Assembly: GCA_946414805.1 (NCBI GenBank)
Contig: CAMKPZ010000004.1
Span: 124,001-188,000 of the forward strand
Source of the DNA: an uncultured Bacteroidales bacterium
GTDB taxonomy: Bacteria > Bacteroidota > Bacteroidia > Bacteroidales > Paludibacteraceae
Reading direction: 5' to 3'
Length of the DNA stretch: 64,000 bases
Part shown: piece after piece, positions 48,917-56,252 of the stretch
How positions within the stretch are numbered: the first letter of the stretch is position 1
How the letters are laid out: every line of letters starts with the position of its first letter
Notes under the pieces: model-generated
Databases searched by the model: none
Told to the model about the DNA's origin: nothing
What the model saw: only the letters and a program-made list of their open reading frames with translations
Position numbers and translations under genes: made by a program

Positions 48917-50134
48917 TTATTTTAGTCTTTCAATTAACTCAATACACATGCGGGAGTTGTGGTAGGGGCATTTCCAAAATCCGGCTTTGTCGTGGGTGCG
49001 GTCGGGGTTGCCGTCAGGGAGGACGGACCAGAACCACTCGCCATTCTCGCGGTCTACCAAATGGTTTTGGATATAATGGAATGCTGCTTCTGCCAATTCA
49101 AGATTGATATTACTTTCTATAGGTTTTTCATCTTGATATAGTTTCCATTGGTCAAGATATCCCACCACCGCCTCAGCAAAACACCACCATTCTTTTTCAT
49201 CCATAATGTCCTCTTCCGCTGCTTGCGCCAATGAATGAATAACCGGCAGGGTTTGATTTAGCAGAACCTCATCTCCTAACACCTCCAATGCCTCATGTAG
49301 CAGCCATGCCGCTTCTATATCATGTCCGGGAGACACCTCACCCCGACCCTCTCCCAAGGAGAGGGAGGAAGAAAGGGGATGCCAGCTCTCGTCAAAGAAA
49401 AGCATCAAGTGACCGGTTTCGGGATTAAAGATACGGTTGGCAAAGATGTCGATGAGTGTACGGAGTTGGCGCTCTACCCTCTCCTTTGTACCTTGTACAT
49501 CGTCCCTTTGTACATTCTTTAAGACGCGGTAGAGATTGGTGTACGCCTCGAGCACATGGAGATGGGTGTTCATGGTGAAGACACCGTTCTCGTCTTTTTC
49601 GGAGAGGCGCATGTCAGCTATCGGTTGCCAGTCGCGGGTGAGAGCCTCCACATAGCCATTTTCACATTTGTAGGCATGTGCTTCCAAATCCTCGAAGAGG
49701 CGGATAGCGGCATGTAGGGCTTCGGAGTCTTGTGTAGCGCGATAGTACTCCGCCAGACCGTATATGGCAAAAGCGATAGCGTAGGTCTGCTTCTTGGTGT
49801 CCAGCGGAGTACCATCGGCATTGAGCGACCAGAAGACACCTCCGTACTCGCGGTCGATAAAACGGGTGACGAGATAGTCCTTGGCGCGGGTAGCGAGAAT
49901 ATGGTAAGGCATCTTATGGAAGAGGCGTGTCGCAGCAGAGAAGGTCCAGAGAATACGGGCATTGAGGACTGCTCCTTTCTCTGCATCGGGATGAAGGATA
50001 TTATGTCCGTCTATGCGGCCATAGAAGCCTCCGCGGTTATTATCCACCATCCGTTCCTGCCAAAAACGCAGGATATTGGTTTCGAGCAGGGCTTGCGCCT
50101 CGGCTCGAAGATTTACACATTTACTCATTTTCAC
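48917..50134 (-). CDS. AGE-family epimerase, probable mannobiose/cellobiose 2-epimerase
   Basis: A 405-aa (alpha/alpha)6-barrel of the N-acylglucosamine 2-epimerase family: RGGFYGRIDG, NARILWTFSAA, REYGGVFWSLNADG, TYAIAFAIYGLAEYY, MNTHLHVLEAY, SPGHDIEAAWLL (catalytic His) and KAGFWKCPYHNSRMC. Next to GH130 and GH26 it most likely converts mannobiose to mannosyl-glucose. Two extra loops are repeat-encoded: NVQRDDVQGTKERVE (TTGTAC family) and SSSLSLGEGRGEVS (palindromic insert). The first codons come from an octamer tract; the ATG overlaps the stop of the transporter gene by 4 bp. Confidence 0.9.
   Translation of the reverse strand: MKMSKCVNLRAEAQALLETNILRFWQERMVDNNRGGFYGRIDGHNILHPDAEKGAVLNARILWTFSAATRLFHKMPYHILATRAKDYLVTRFIDREYGGVFWSLNADGTPLDTKKQTYAIAFAIYGLAEYYRATQDSEALHAAIRLFEDLEAHAYKCENGYVEALTRDWQPIADMRLSEKDENGVFTMNTHLHVLEAYTNLYRVLKNVQRDDVQGTKERVERQLRTLIDIFANRIFNPETGHLMLFFDESWHPLSSSLSLGEGRGEVSPGHDIEAAWLLHEALEVLGDEVLLNQTLPVIHSLAQAAEEDIMDEKEWWCFAEAVVGYLDQWKLYQDEKPIESNINLELAEAAFHYIQNHLVDRENGEWFWSVLPDGNPDRTHDKAGFWKCPYHNSRMCIELIERLK
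49347..49365. repeat. Palindromic insert CCCTCTCC-CAA-GGAGAGGG in the epimerase
   Basis: Perfect 8-bp inverted repeat with 3-nt loop in a CT/AG-rich stretch (49338-49375), translated as SSSLSLGEGRGE, just before the catalytic GHDIE. Confidence 0.78.
49488..49518. repeat. TTGTAC/TCGTCCC tract in the epimerase
   Basis: Plus-strand units TTTGTACC, TTGTACA, TCGTCCC, TTTGTACA; same family as 43651-43703 and in the same orientation relative to the gene. Confidence 0.82.
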
Positions 50135-50150
50135 ATTTTTTCATTTCTTT
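50111..50150. repeat. Octamer tract ATTTACTC/ATTTTCAC at the epimerase-transporter junction
   Basis: Five 8-bp units. The ATG of the epimerase and the TGA of the transporter both lie in the tract. Confidence 0.82.
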
Positions 50151-51558
50151 GGATTTTGAGTTGGGCATCAATCTCTGCCATCTTTGCCGTAGTGAGGGGA
50201 TAGAACGATACCACGAGTACTGCGATGATACTCACAGCTGCCGGAATGAAGGACATGAGACAGCGCAGGCAGAGGAGCGCGGAGTCGGGCTGAGGTAATT
50301 GAGAATTGACAATTGACAATTGAGAATTATACCCGCAGGCGGCGAGAAGCCACAGGGCAGCCGAACCGCCGATCGCACCGCCAAACTTCTGTGCCATGGA
50401 GGACGAGGAGAAGATGAGACCAGTGGAGGCTGTTTTGTATTTCTGCTCGGCATAGTCGGACACATCGGCGTACATCGACCATACCAGAGGAGACATCACG
50501 CCCGTGAGCATAGAGATAAGTATCTGAGCGAGGAGCATGAGCCAGAAGCCGGTCTGCGAAACAGGAATAAAGAAGAACAGAACGGAGAGTACACACAATG
50601 CGATATTGACAGCAATAAAGGTTGTTTTCTTACCGAACCGCGCAGCGATAGGCACGCAGAGTGCGACGCCGATCATGTTTGACACTTCGCCTACAGCAAG
50701 GAAAAGACCGGCGTAGAATATTAGTCGAAAGTCAAAAGTCAAAAGTCGAAAGCTTAATACTGCACCGGCAGGTATGATGTCGGCGAAGTAGTAGGCTACG
50801 GTAGCACCGCGGACGGTACAGAAGAGATTAAAGCAAAGGGCTGCACCGATGAGTATCCACCAGGGTTTGTTGCTCAATAGTGCCTTGAAATCCGAACCGA
50901 TAGAGACAGTGGAGACGGTCTTCAGTTCCTCTTTCGTCAGCAGGAAACAGCAGATAAAAAGGACGAAACAGGCAGCCGCAATGACCACCATCGCCCAGAA
51001 CCAGCCCTGAGGCGTATTATAGCCGCCAAGGGCGTTGCAGAGCGGTTCCCATAGAAAGAGGGCGAGGAACGAACCGCCGTAAGCAAAGAACATGCGGAAG
51101 GACGAATAGACCGTTTTCTCCTGCGAGTCGGCAGTCATCACGCCAAGCATAGCCCCATAGGGCACGTTGATGCCCGTATAGACGGTCATCATGAGGATAT
51201 AGGTGGCGTATGCCCAGACAAGTTTGGCGGTGTACCCCCAGTCCGGGGTAGTGAATAGCAAGATACCTGCGATGGAGAAGAGCGGCGCAACAAAGAGCAG
51301 GTACGGGCGGTACTTGCCCCAACGTGTTTGCGTACGGTCTGCCAGAATACCCATCATCGGATCCGAGACAGCGTCCCAGATACGCGTGACGAGCAGGATA
51401 ATACCCGCGTCCTTGAGCGAGAGGCCGAAGATATTACTATAGAAGAACGGCAGGTAATAGGAAAAGACTTTCCAGAACATCGACGAGGACATGTCGCCGA
51501 AACCATAGCCGATGTGGCGGGATAATTTACTCATTTTCACATTTTCGCATTTTCTCAT
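50131..51558 (-). CDS. GPH/MFS sugar-cation symporter, probable mannobiose importer
   Basis: A 475-aa inner-membrane transporter with about 12 helices. SRHIGYGFGDMSSSMFWKVF at the start and ITRIWDAVSDPMMGILADRT (here VTRIWDAVSDPMMG), WGKYRPYLL and NVPYGAMLGV are typical of the glycoside-pentoside-hexuronide family. Known Bacteroides mannan loci have such a transporter next to GH130 and the epimerase, which supports mannobiose as substrate. Two repeat tracts are translated: FRLLTFDFRL near residue 275 (AGTCGAA units) and NSQLSIVNSQL near 415. Both ends of the gene lie in octamer tracts shared with its neighbours. Confidence 0.88.
   Translation of the reverse strand: MRKCENVKMSKLSRHIGYGFGDMSSSMFWKVFSYYLPFFYSNIFGLSLKDAGIILLVTRIWDAVSDPMMGILADRTQTRWGKYRPYLLFVAPLFSIAGILLFTTPDWGYTAKLVWAYATYILMMTVYTGINVPYGAMLGVMTADSQEKTVYSSFRMFFAYGGSFLALFLWEPLCNALGGYNTPQGWFWAMVVIAAACFVLFICCFLLTKEELKTVSTVSIGSDFKALLSNKPWWILIGAALCFNLFCTVRGATVAYYFADIIPAGAVLSFRLLTFDFRLIFYAGLFLAVGEVSNMIGVALCVPIAARFGKKTTFIAVNIALCVLSVLFFFIPVSQTGFWLMLLAQILISMLTGVMSPLVWSMYADVSDYAEQKYKTASTGLIFSSSSMAQKFGGAIGGSAALWLLAACGYNSQLSIVNSQLPQPDSALLCLRCLMSFIPAAVSIIAVLVVSFYPLTTAKMAEIDAQLKIQRNEKM
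50297..50331. repeat. Heptamer tract AATTGAG/AATTGAC, 5 units, in the transporter
   Basis: AATTGAG, AATTGAC, AATTGAC, AATTGAG, AATTATA; translated on the minus strand as NSQLSIVNSQL. Confidence 0.85.
50723..50753. repeat. Heptamer tract AGTCGAA/AGTCAAA, 4 units, in the transporter
   Basis: AGTCGAA, AGTCAAA, AGTCAAA, AGTCGAA; minus-strand translation FRLLTFDFRL inside a hydrophobic region. Confidence 0.85.
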
Positions 51559-51580
51559 TTACTTATTTTTACATTTTTTG
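51525..51580. repeat. Octamer tract, 7 units, at the transporter-GH130 junction
   Basis: ATTTACTC, ATTTTCAC, ATTTTCGC, ATTTTCTC, ATTTACTT, ATTTTTAC, ATTTTTTG. It encodes both the last residues of GH130 (KNVKISK) and the first of the transporter (MRKCENVKMSK), whose frames overlap by 4 bp. Confidence 0.85.
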
Positions 51581-52808
51581 CGACGAGGGCTTTGATCTTC
51601 TCCACGGAGGCGGAGGTGGTGAGACCGTCTTCGGGGGTATGAAGGCAGTAGTCAAGAAGCTGCTCCACGGTAGTGGTTGCCACATGCAATCTTGTATCAG
51701 CTGACGCATAGTAGATAAAGACACGACGGCAATCCTTTGTACATTGTACATTGTCCCTTTGTACATCCTCCACGATCCAACCGTTGGAGAAGGCTACATT
51801 CATGACATCGCCGATATACTCGTATCCTTCGGGCACGAGGAACCATCCGCCTGGTCGGGCGATGACACGTGTGGGGTCGTCCAGGGCGGTCATATACATA
51901 TAGAGCACATAACGGAGTCCGGAAGCGGTAGCACGCACGCCGTGAGCAAGGTGGAGCCAGCCTTTGGAGGTCTTGATGGGCGCAGGTCCTTCGCCGTTCT
52001 TGACTTCATAGACGGTGTGATAAGCGCGGGGGTAGATGATGCGTTCGTTGCGCACCTCGGCGTGGGTGATATCGGGGGTAAGTGTCCAGCCTATTCCCCC
52101 ACCCTTGCCGGTCTCGATAAAGCCGTCCTGAGGACGGGTGTAGAGGGCATAGCATTTACCCATTTTCTCATTTTCGCATTTAACGAACTCAGGATGGAGG
52201 ACGACATTGCGCTGCTGGCAGAGGGACTTGAGGTCATCGAGCCGTTCCCAGTGAATGAGATCTTTGGTGCGGGCTATGCCTGCGGCAGCCGTAGCGGCGG
52301 AGGTGTCGAAAGGTTTGGTCTCGTCGTGACGCTCCACGCAGAAGATTCCGTATATCCATCCGTCTTCGTGGCGCGTGAGGCGCATGTCATAGACATTCGT
52401 TGCGGGTGCGTTATTGCCGTCGGGCATGGTGACGGGTTCGGGCCAGAAGCGCCAGTTGTCGATACCATTGGGCGATTGCGCCACCGCGAAGAAGGACTTA
52501 CGGTCGGCTCCTTCCACACGCGCTACGACGGTGTACTTGCCCTCAAAGAGGATAGCACCGGCATTGAGCACCGCGTTCATCATAATACGTTGCATGAGAT
52601 AGGGATTCGTCTCTTCATTGAAGTCGTACCGCCATTCCAGCGGCGTGTGCTCCGCAGTGAGAATCGGGTATTTGTATTTGGTATAGATACCAGTCGAAAG
52701 TCGAGAGTCGAAAGTCGAAAGCCCATTTTCCGCCATCGGCTCATTGGGACGAGTAAGGAGCGCTTCGTGCGCAGCGCGGAGAGTTTGTATTTTATCTTTA
52801 TAAGACAT
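51555..52808 (-). CDS. GH130 4-O-beta-mannosyl-glucose phosphorylase
   Basis: A 417-aa family 130 phosphorylase. YPILTAEHTPLEWRYDFNEE, MNAVLNAGAILFEGKYTVVA, RVEGADRKSFFAVAQSPNGI, NVYDMRLTRHEDGWIYGIFC (with the catalytic Asp) and NVVLHPEFV fit the GH130_1 mannosylglucose phosphorylase group. It splits Man-beta-1,4-Glc with phosphate to mannose-1-phosphate and glucose. Three repeat peptides are present: STFDSRLS near 32-40, CENEKMGK near 210-218 and QRDNVQCTK near 350. Confidence 0.92.
   Translation of the reverse strand: MSYKDKIQTLRAAHEALLTRPNEPMAENGLSTFDSRLSTGIYTKYKYPILTAEHTPLEWRYDFNEETNPYLMQRIMMNAVLNAGAILFEGKYTVVARVEGADRKSFFAVAQSPNGIDNWRFWPEPVTMPDGNNAPATNVYDMRLTRHEDGWIYGIFCVERHDETKPFDTSAATAAAGIARTKDLIHWERLDDLKSLCQQRNVVLHPEFVKCENEKMGKCYALYTRPQDGFIETGKGGGIGWTLTPDITHAEVRNERIIYPRAYHTVYEVKNGEGPAPIKTSKGWLHLAHGVRATASGLRYVLYMYMTALDDPTRVIARPGGWFLVPEGYEYIGDVMNVAFSNGWIVEDVQRDNVQCTKDCRRVFIYYASADTRLHVATTTVEQLLDYCLHTPEDGLTTSASVEKIKALVAKNVKISK
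51737..51765. repeat. TTGTACA/TTGTCCC tract in GH130
   Basis: Units TTGTACA, TTGTACA, TTGTCCC, TTTGTACA on the plus strand; translated as VQRDNVQCTK. Confidence 0.85.
52154..52185. repeat. Octamer tract ATTTTCTC, 4 units, in GH130
   Basis: ATTTACCC, ATTTTCTC, ATTTTCGC, ATTTAACG; translated as VKCENEKMGKC. Confidence 0.78.
52692..52722. repeat. Heptamer tract AGTCGAA, 4 units, in GH130
   Basis: AGTCGAA, AGTCGAG, AGTCGAA, AGTCGAA; same family as 50723-50753, translated as STFDSRLST. Confidence 0.85.
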
Positions 52809-52829
52809 AAGTATTATTTTCGATTAACA

Positions 52830-52850
52830 GATGTACGATGTACGATTTAC
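52830..52850. repeat. Heptamer tract GATGTAC, 3 units
   Basis: GATGTAC, GATGTAC, GATTTAC between the GH26 stop and the GH130 start. Confidence 0.72.
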
Positions 52851-53929
52851 AGTTGGTTCATAAAAGTCTTGAAATCTTCCGCCTCCGCGGTGTTGGGTTG
52901 CGGAAGGAAATAATGGGTGGGTATATCCCAAGCGTTGCGCCAGACGAGGACATATTCGATGTCCGGGTATTCACGCAGGAGCGGCAGGAGGACGGTAGTG
53001 TACCAGTGCGGGCAGTGAAGCGCCTCACAGCCTGTCTCGGTGAACGCCAGACGCTTATGGTGTTTTTTTGCCAGTCTTGCCGCTGCGTCCAGTTGCCGGT
53101 GGGCACGATAGAGGTAATCGTCCGTGCCTTCGGCTCCGCCGTGGTGGTAGCAGTCGGTGCCGATGATGTCCACGTATTCGTCGCCCGGGTACCACTCTGC
53201 GGTCTCGCGGTATGCTCCTTCGGGCGTATCTTCATAGAGCGTCAGTTTATCGGGAGAATAAGCAAAAAGTAATGTACAAGGGGACAATGTACAATGTACA
53301 AGGGATAATTGCTTGTCCATGACGGTACGTGTCCATTGCCAGAGGGCGATATAGTCGTCTGCAGAGCCGGCTTCGCGTCCCCACCAGAACCAGTTGCCGG
53401 ACTGCTCATGCCAGAGACGGACGATGAGTTGGTCGGGTTGGGTCTGGAGTGCAGCTACTTGCGCCACGAAAGCCGCAGCGCGTTCTATCCAAACCTGCAT
53501 GGTGTCATGCACGGCAGTAGAGGAATCGACGATTTGCGCAAGGCAGGGTGTTGTGTCCCACGAGTTACCGCCCGTAAGGGGGTTGCGGGCATGCCAAGAG
53601 AGCGTCACTTTGCCGCCGCGCTCAAACTGACGGGCACACTCCTCTATCATGCGGGAGAACGGCACCGAGTCGAGGTTGCGGGAGTGGTTCAGTTCGATTC
53701 CTCCGATATCAAAGCCGATAAGGTCAGGCCATTGACCGGTGAGGTCATGTATGCAGGAACGGGTATCGGCATAGGTGCTGTCCGCGAGGCGCTGCCAGCC
53801 GGAGCCATAAACCACATCATCCTGGTGACCAAAAAGCACTCGCGGCTTAGTCGGCTGACAAGCCGTTAAAATGTACAAAGGGACAAGGTACAATGTACAA
53901 AGGCATAGTGTATAGAAGGACTTTCTCAT
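52847..53929 (-). CDS. GH26 beta-mannanase lipoprotein
   Basis: A 360-aa GH26 enzyme (signal MRKSFYTLCLCTLYLVPLYI, then LTAC). VLFGHQDDVVYG at the start, VTLSWHARNPLTGGNSWD, RLWHEQSGNWFWWG with the acid/base Glu, YVDIIGTDCYH and LAFTETGCE with the nucleophile Glu are family motifs. It cuts beta-1,4-mannan to mannobiose. The signal core is encoded by a TTGTAC-type tract, and a second tract encodes KQLSLVHCTLSPCTLLFAYS in the catalytic domain, in place of the usual loop before the AYSPD strand. The ATG overlaps the GH36 stop by 4 bp. Confidence 0.91.
   Translation of the reverse strand: MRKSFYTLCLCTLYLVPLYILTACQPTKPRVLFGHQDDVVYGSGWQRLADSTYADTRSCIHDLTGQWPDLIGFDIGGIELNHSRNLDSVPFSRMIEECARQFERGGKVTLSWHARNPLTGGNSWDTTPCLAQIVDSSTAVHDTMQVWIERAAAFVAQVAALQTQPDQLIVRLWHEQSGNWFWWGREAGSADDYIALWQWTRTVMDKQLSLVHCTLSPCTLLFAYSPDKLTLYEDTPEGAYRETAEWYPGDEYVDIIGTDCYHHGGAEGTDDYLYRAHRQLDAAARLAKKHHKRLAFTETGCEALHCPHWYTTVLLPLLREYPDIEYVLVWRNAWDIPTHYFLPQPNTAEAEDFKTFMNQL
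53272..53304. repeat. GTACAA tract inside the GH26 catalytic domain
   Basis: ATGTACA, AGGGGACA, ATGTACA, ATGTACA, AGGG. The minus strand reads SLVHCTLSPCTL, a hydrophobic stretch. Confidence 0.82.
53871..53906. repeat. GTACAAAGGGACAA tract encoding the GH26 signal core
   Basis: ATGTACAA, AGGGACAA, GGTACA, ATGTACAA, AGG; minus-strand translation LCTLYLVPLYIL. Confidence 0.82.
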
Positions 53930-56034
53930 TTCAACTCAAAGATGCGGGAGGGGTAATCGATGTTATATTCCGTAGAGAGGGGTATGTCCAGTCCGACGGA
54001 CATGAGGTAGGCGCCGGTGAAGGACTTGCCGTCTAACTCGCAGGGTTCGCCTTCTCCCCAAGCGTTTCGGTCATGATGGTAGGCTACGCGGATGTTCTTC
54101 TCATGGAGCGTGTAGGTGCGGTCGGGGTCGAGTCCTGCGAGACGAATACGGCGGCTCGACTGCTTCATGAAGGATGATAGTCCGTAGGCGAAGAGAACGG
54201 CGTGGTCTTTGGCATCATTCACGTATAGGAGGGAAGCCACTTGTTGTTTCTCCACTACCGGCACGGGCTCATAGGGTGAAACCAGACGGTATAGGTTGCC
54301 GAGTTGGATGAGGGGGCGCAGTTCCTTATAGTCAGCGAAAGCGACGGTACACTGGGCGCGTTCCTCATCGGTCATGTGCGCCGGCTGGAGCTCCATACCG
54401 AGACGACCGGACATCGCCACATCGCAGCGGAACTTGATAGGAGTCGTGCGTCCGGTCATGAGGTAGGGACTGCCGCCTATGTGCTGCGCCATGGCGTTGG
54501 AGGGGAAGAAATACGATGTGCCCCATTGGATATAGACGCGCTGGAGGGCGTCGTTGTTATCTGATACCCAGAACTCGTCGAAATACGGCATCAGTCCGTA
54601 GTTGGCGCGTCCGCCGCCGGAGGCGCAGTTCTGGATGACCACGTTCGGGTATTTGGCGCGGATGCGTTCGAGCGTCTTGACCAGCCCCAGATGGTAGTCC
54701 ACATAGAGGTTGGACTGTTTGTCTCGCGGCAGGTAGGTGGAACCGCAGTTCTGAATAGAGGCGTTGGCATCCCATTTGATGTAGGCGATTTCGGGGTGTT
54801 TAGTGAGTAAGTCATCCACGATAGAGAAGACAAAATCCTGTACCTTTGGGTTCGTCATATCCAGCACCAGTTGGGTGCCGCCTCGTCCAAGTTTGAGTTC
54901 GCGGTTGCGCTCCTGCAGCACACAGTCGGGATGCTTCTCATAGAGTTCGGAGAGCGTGTTGGTCGCTTCGGGTTCGATCCAAATACCGAACTTGATATGC
55001 CGGTCTTTGGCTGCATCGGTGAGGGCTTTGAGACCGTTAGGCAGTTTGCGGGTATCGACCACCCAGTCGCCGAGGGCGGCATTGTCGGAGTTGCGCTGGT
55101 ACTTAGCACCGAACCAACCATCATCCATGACAAACAGTTCTCCACCGAAAGAAGCGATGTCGTTCATCATCGCGAGGATACGCTCCTCGGTTATGTCGAA
55201 ATAGATACCTTCCCAGGAGTTGAGCAGGATGTCACGGGTGGCATTGCCGTTATGGAGCATGCCGCAAGTGCGTGCCCAGCGGTGGAAAGCGCGGGAGACA
55301 CCACCCATGCCTTCGTTCGACCATGTATAAGCCAGATGGGGCGTAGAGAATACCTTTTTCGGTTCCAGGATATACTCGGACGCCATAGGGTCTATACCGG
55401 CATAGAAATGAAAACCTTTCTCGTCGGTAGCGGCAACACGGAGTTCGAAATTGCCGCTCCAGCAGAGCGCCGCACCAAGCACCCGTCCGTAGTTCTCTTG
55501 GGGTACGCCGTCCAACGCAATCATCACTTCGGGTGCGTCCAGATGCGCATTGCGTGCTCCGTCCGAATTACGGATGGCTTTCACGCCGCGCGTGAGGGGT
55601 TCGACGGTAGGCACACCTTCCGCCGCCCAGTTACCATGGAGATGCAGCAAGTGCGGGTTGTCCCCATTGATAGGCAGATAACCGCTGTCGTACCGCTGCA
55701 AGCGCACGGGTTTCTTCTCGGTATGAGAGATGTCGTACCATGTCTCGGTTATCTCCACCGCCTTCCATTGCCGTACATGGATGGTCACATAGAACGGCTG
55801 CACAAGATCTTTGGTAGCGATGACCGTTTCCATGTATTGCGCATTGTCCGTATAGGTTGTGTCCTGTGCACGCAGTTGTAAACTTTGATCCCCGTCGGCG
55901 TGCTGCACAAGGAGTGCAGGCAGATGGATATGGTCTATATCACCGAAGGTGGGTAACAAGTCTATGGCATGCGACTGCACGCCCGCCATAAGGCAGGCGC
56001 ACAGCGCAAGGAACATTTTACCTGTTCGTTTCAT
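53926..56034 (-). CDS. GH36 alpha-galactosidase
   Basis: A 702-aa secreted enzyme (signal to QSHA) with the GH36 layout: N-terminal beta-supersandwich, then barrel with LLNSWEGIYFDITEE, FVMDDGWFGAKYQRNSDN, FGIWIEPEATN, IAYIKWDANASI (nucleophile Asp near 428) and FDEFWVSDNNDALQR (acid/base Asp near 490), and a C-terminal sheet. It would remove alpha-1,6-galactose from galactomannan so that GH26 can act. It lies between the 52-aa peptide gene (8 bp) and GH26 (4-bp overlap). Confidence 0.93.
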   Translation of the reverse strand: MKRTGKMFLALCACLMAGVQSHAIDLLPTFGDIDHIHLPALLVQHADGDQSLQLRAQDTTYTDNAQYMETVIATKDLVQPFYVTIHVRQWKAVEITETWYDISHTEKKPVRLQRYDSGYLPINGDNPHLLHLHGNWAAEGVPTVEPLTRGVKAIRNSDGARNAHLDAPEVMIALDGVPQENYGRVLGAALCWSGNFELRVAATDEKGFHFYAGIDPMASEYILEPKKVFSTPHLAYTWSNEGMGGVSRAFHRWARTCGMLHNGNATRDILLNSWEGIYFDITEERILAMMNDIASFGGELFVMDDGWFGAKYQRNSDNAALGDWVVDTRKLPNGLKALTDAAKDRHIKFGIWIEPEATNTLSELYEKHPDCVLQERNRELKLGRGGTQLVLDMTNPKVQDFVFSIVDDLLTKHPEIAYIKWDANASIQNCGSTYLPRDKQSNLYVDYHLGLVKTLERIRAKYPNVVIQNCASGGGRANYGLMPYFDEFWVSDNNDALQRVYIQWGTSYFFPSNAMAQHIGGSPYLMTGRTTPIKFRCDVAMSGRLGMELQPAHMTDEERAQCTVAFADYKELRPLIQLGNLYRLVSPYEPVPVVEKQQVASLLYVNDAKDHAVLFAYGLSSFMKQSSRRIRLAGLDPDRTYTLHEKNIRVAYHHDRNAWGEGEPCELDGKSFTGAYLMSVGLDIPLSTEYNIDYPSRIFELK

Positions 56035-56042
56035 AGGAATAC

Positions 56043-56201
56043 TTAATAGGTTTCTATGATGTTATTCGGGTTGCGACCGGGTGCAAGGGCTGCACCTGTA
56101 GCATTGCCGTTCTTGATACCTACAGTTTGCGAACTGCAAAGGGTGGTTGTCATCTCTACCGAGAGGGCTTCCGTTTCGGGTTTCTTATACATCTTCTTCA
56201 T
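56043..56201 (-). CDS. 52-aa peptide of the MKKxYxxPxTE type
   Basis: ATG at 56201, stop at 56043-56045, giving MKKMYKKPETEALSVEMTTT, then a Ser/Gly/Asn-rich tail (LCSSQTVGIKNGNATG...) to ETY. Many Bacteroidales genomes have short genes with the same opening (Lys-rich, Pro-x-Thr/Glu, a hydrophobic beta-like stretch, then a low-complexity tail) next to surface-protein genes; I know this as a recurring pattern without a settled function. It fits between two genes of the mannan locus with 8 bp to GH36, on the same strand. Confidence 0.62.
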   Translation of the reverse strand: MKKMYKKPETEALSVEMTTTLCSSQTVGIKNGNATGAALAPGRNPNNIIETY

Positions 56202-56204
56202 AGC

Positions 56205-56252
56205 ATTTTTACATTTACTCATTTACACATTTACTCATTTACTCATTTTATC
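56205..56252. repeat. Octamer tract ATTTACTC/ATTTACAC, 6 units
   Basis: ATTTTTAC, ATTTACTC, ATTTACAC, ATTTACTC, ATTTACTC, ATTTTATC, covering the stop codon of the upstream surface protein and ending 3 bp before the peptide ATG. Confidence 0.85.
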
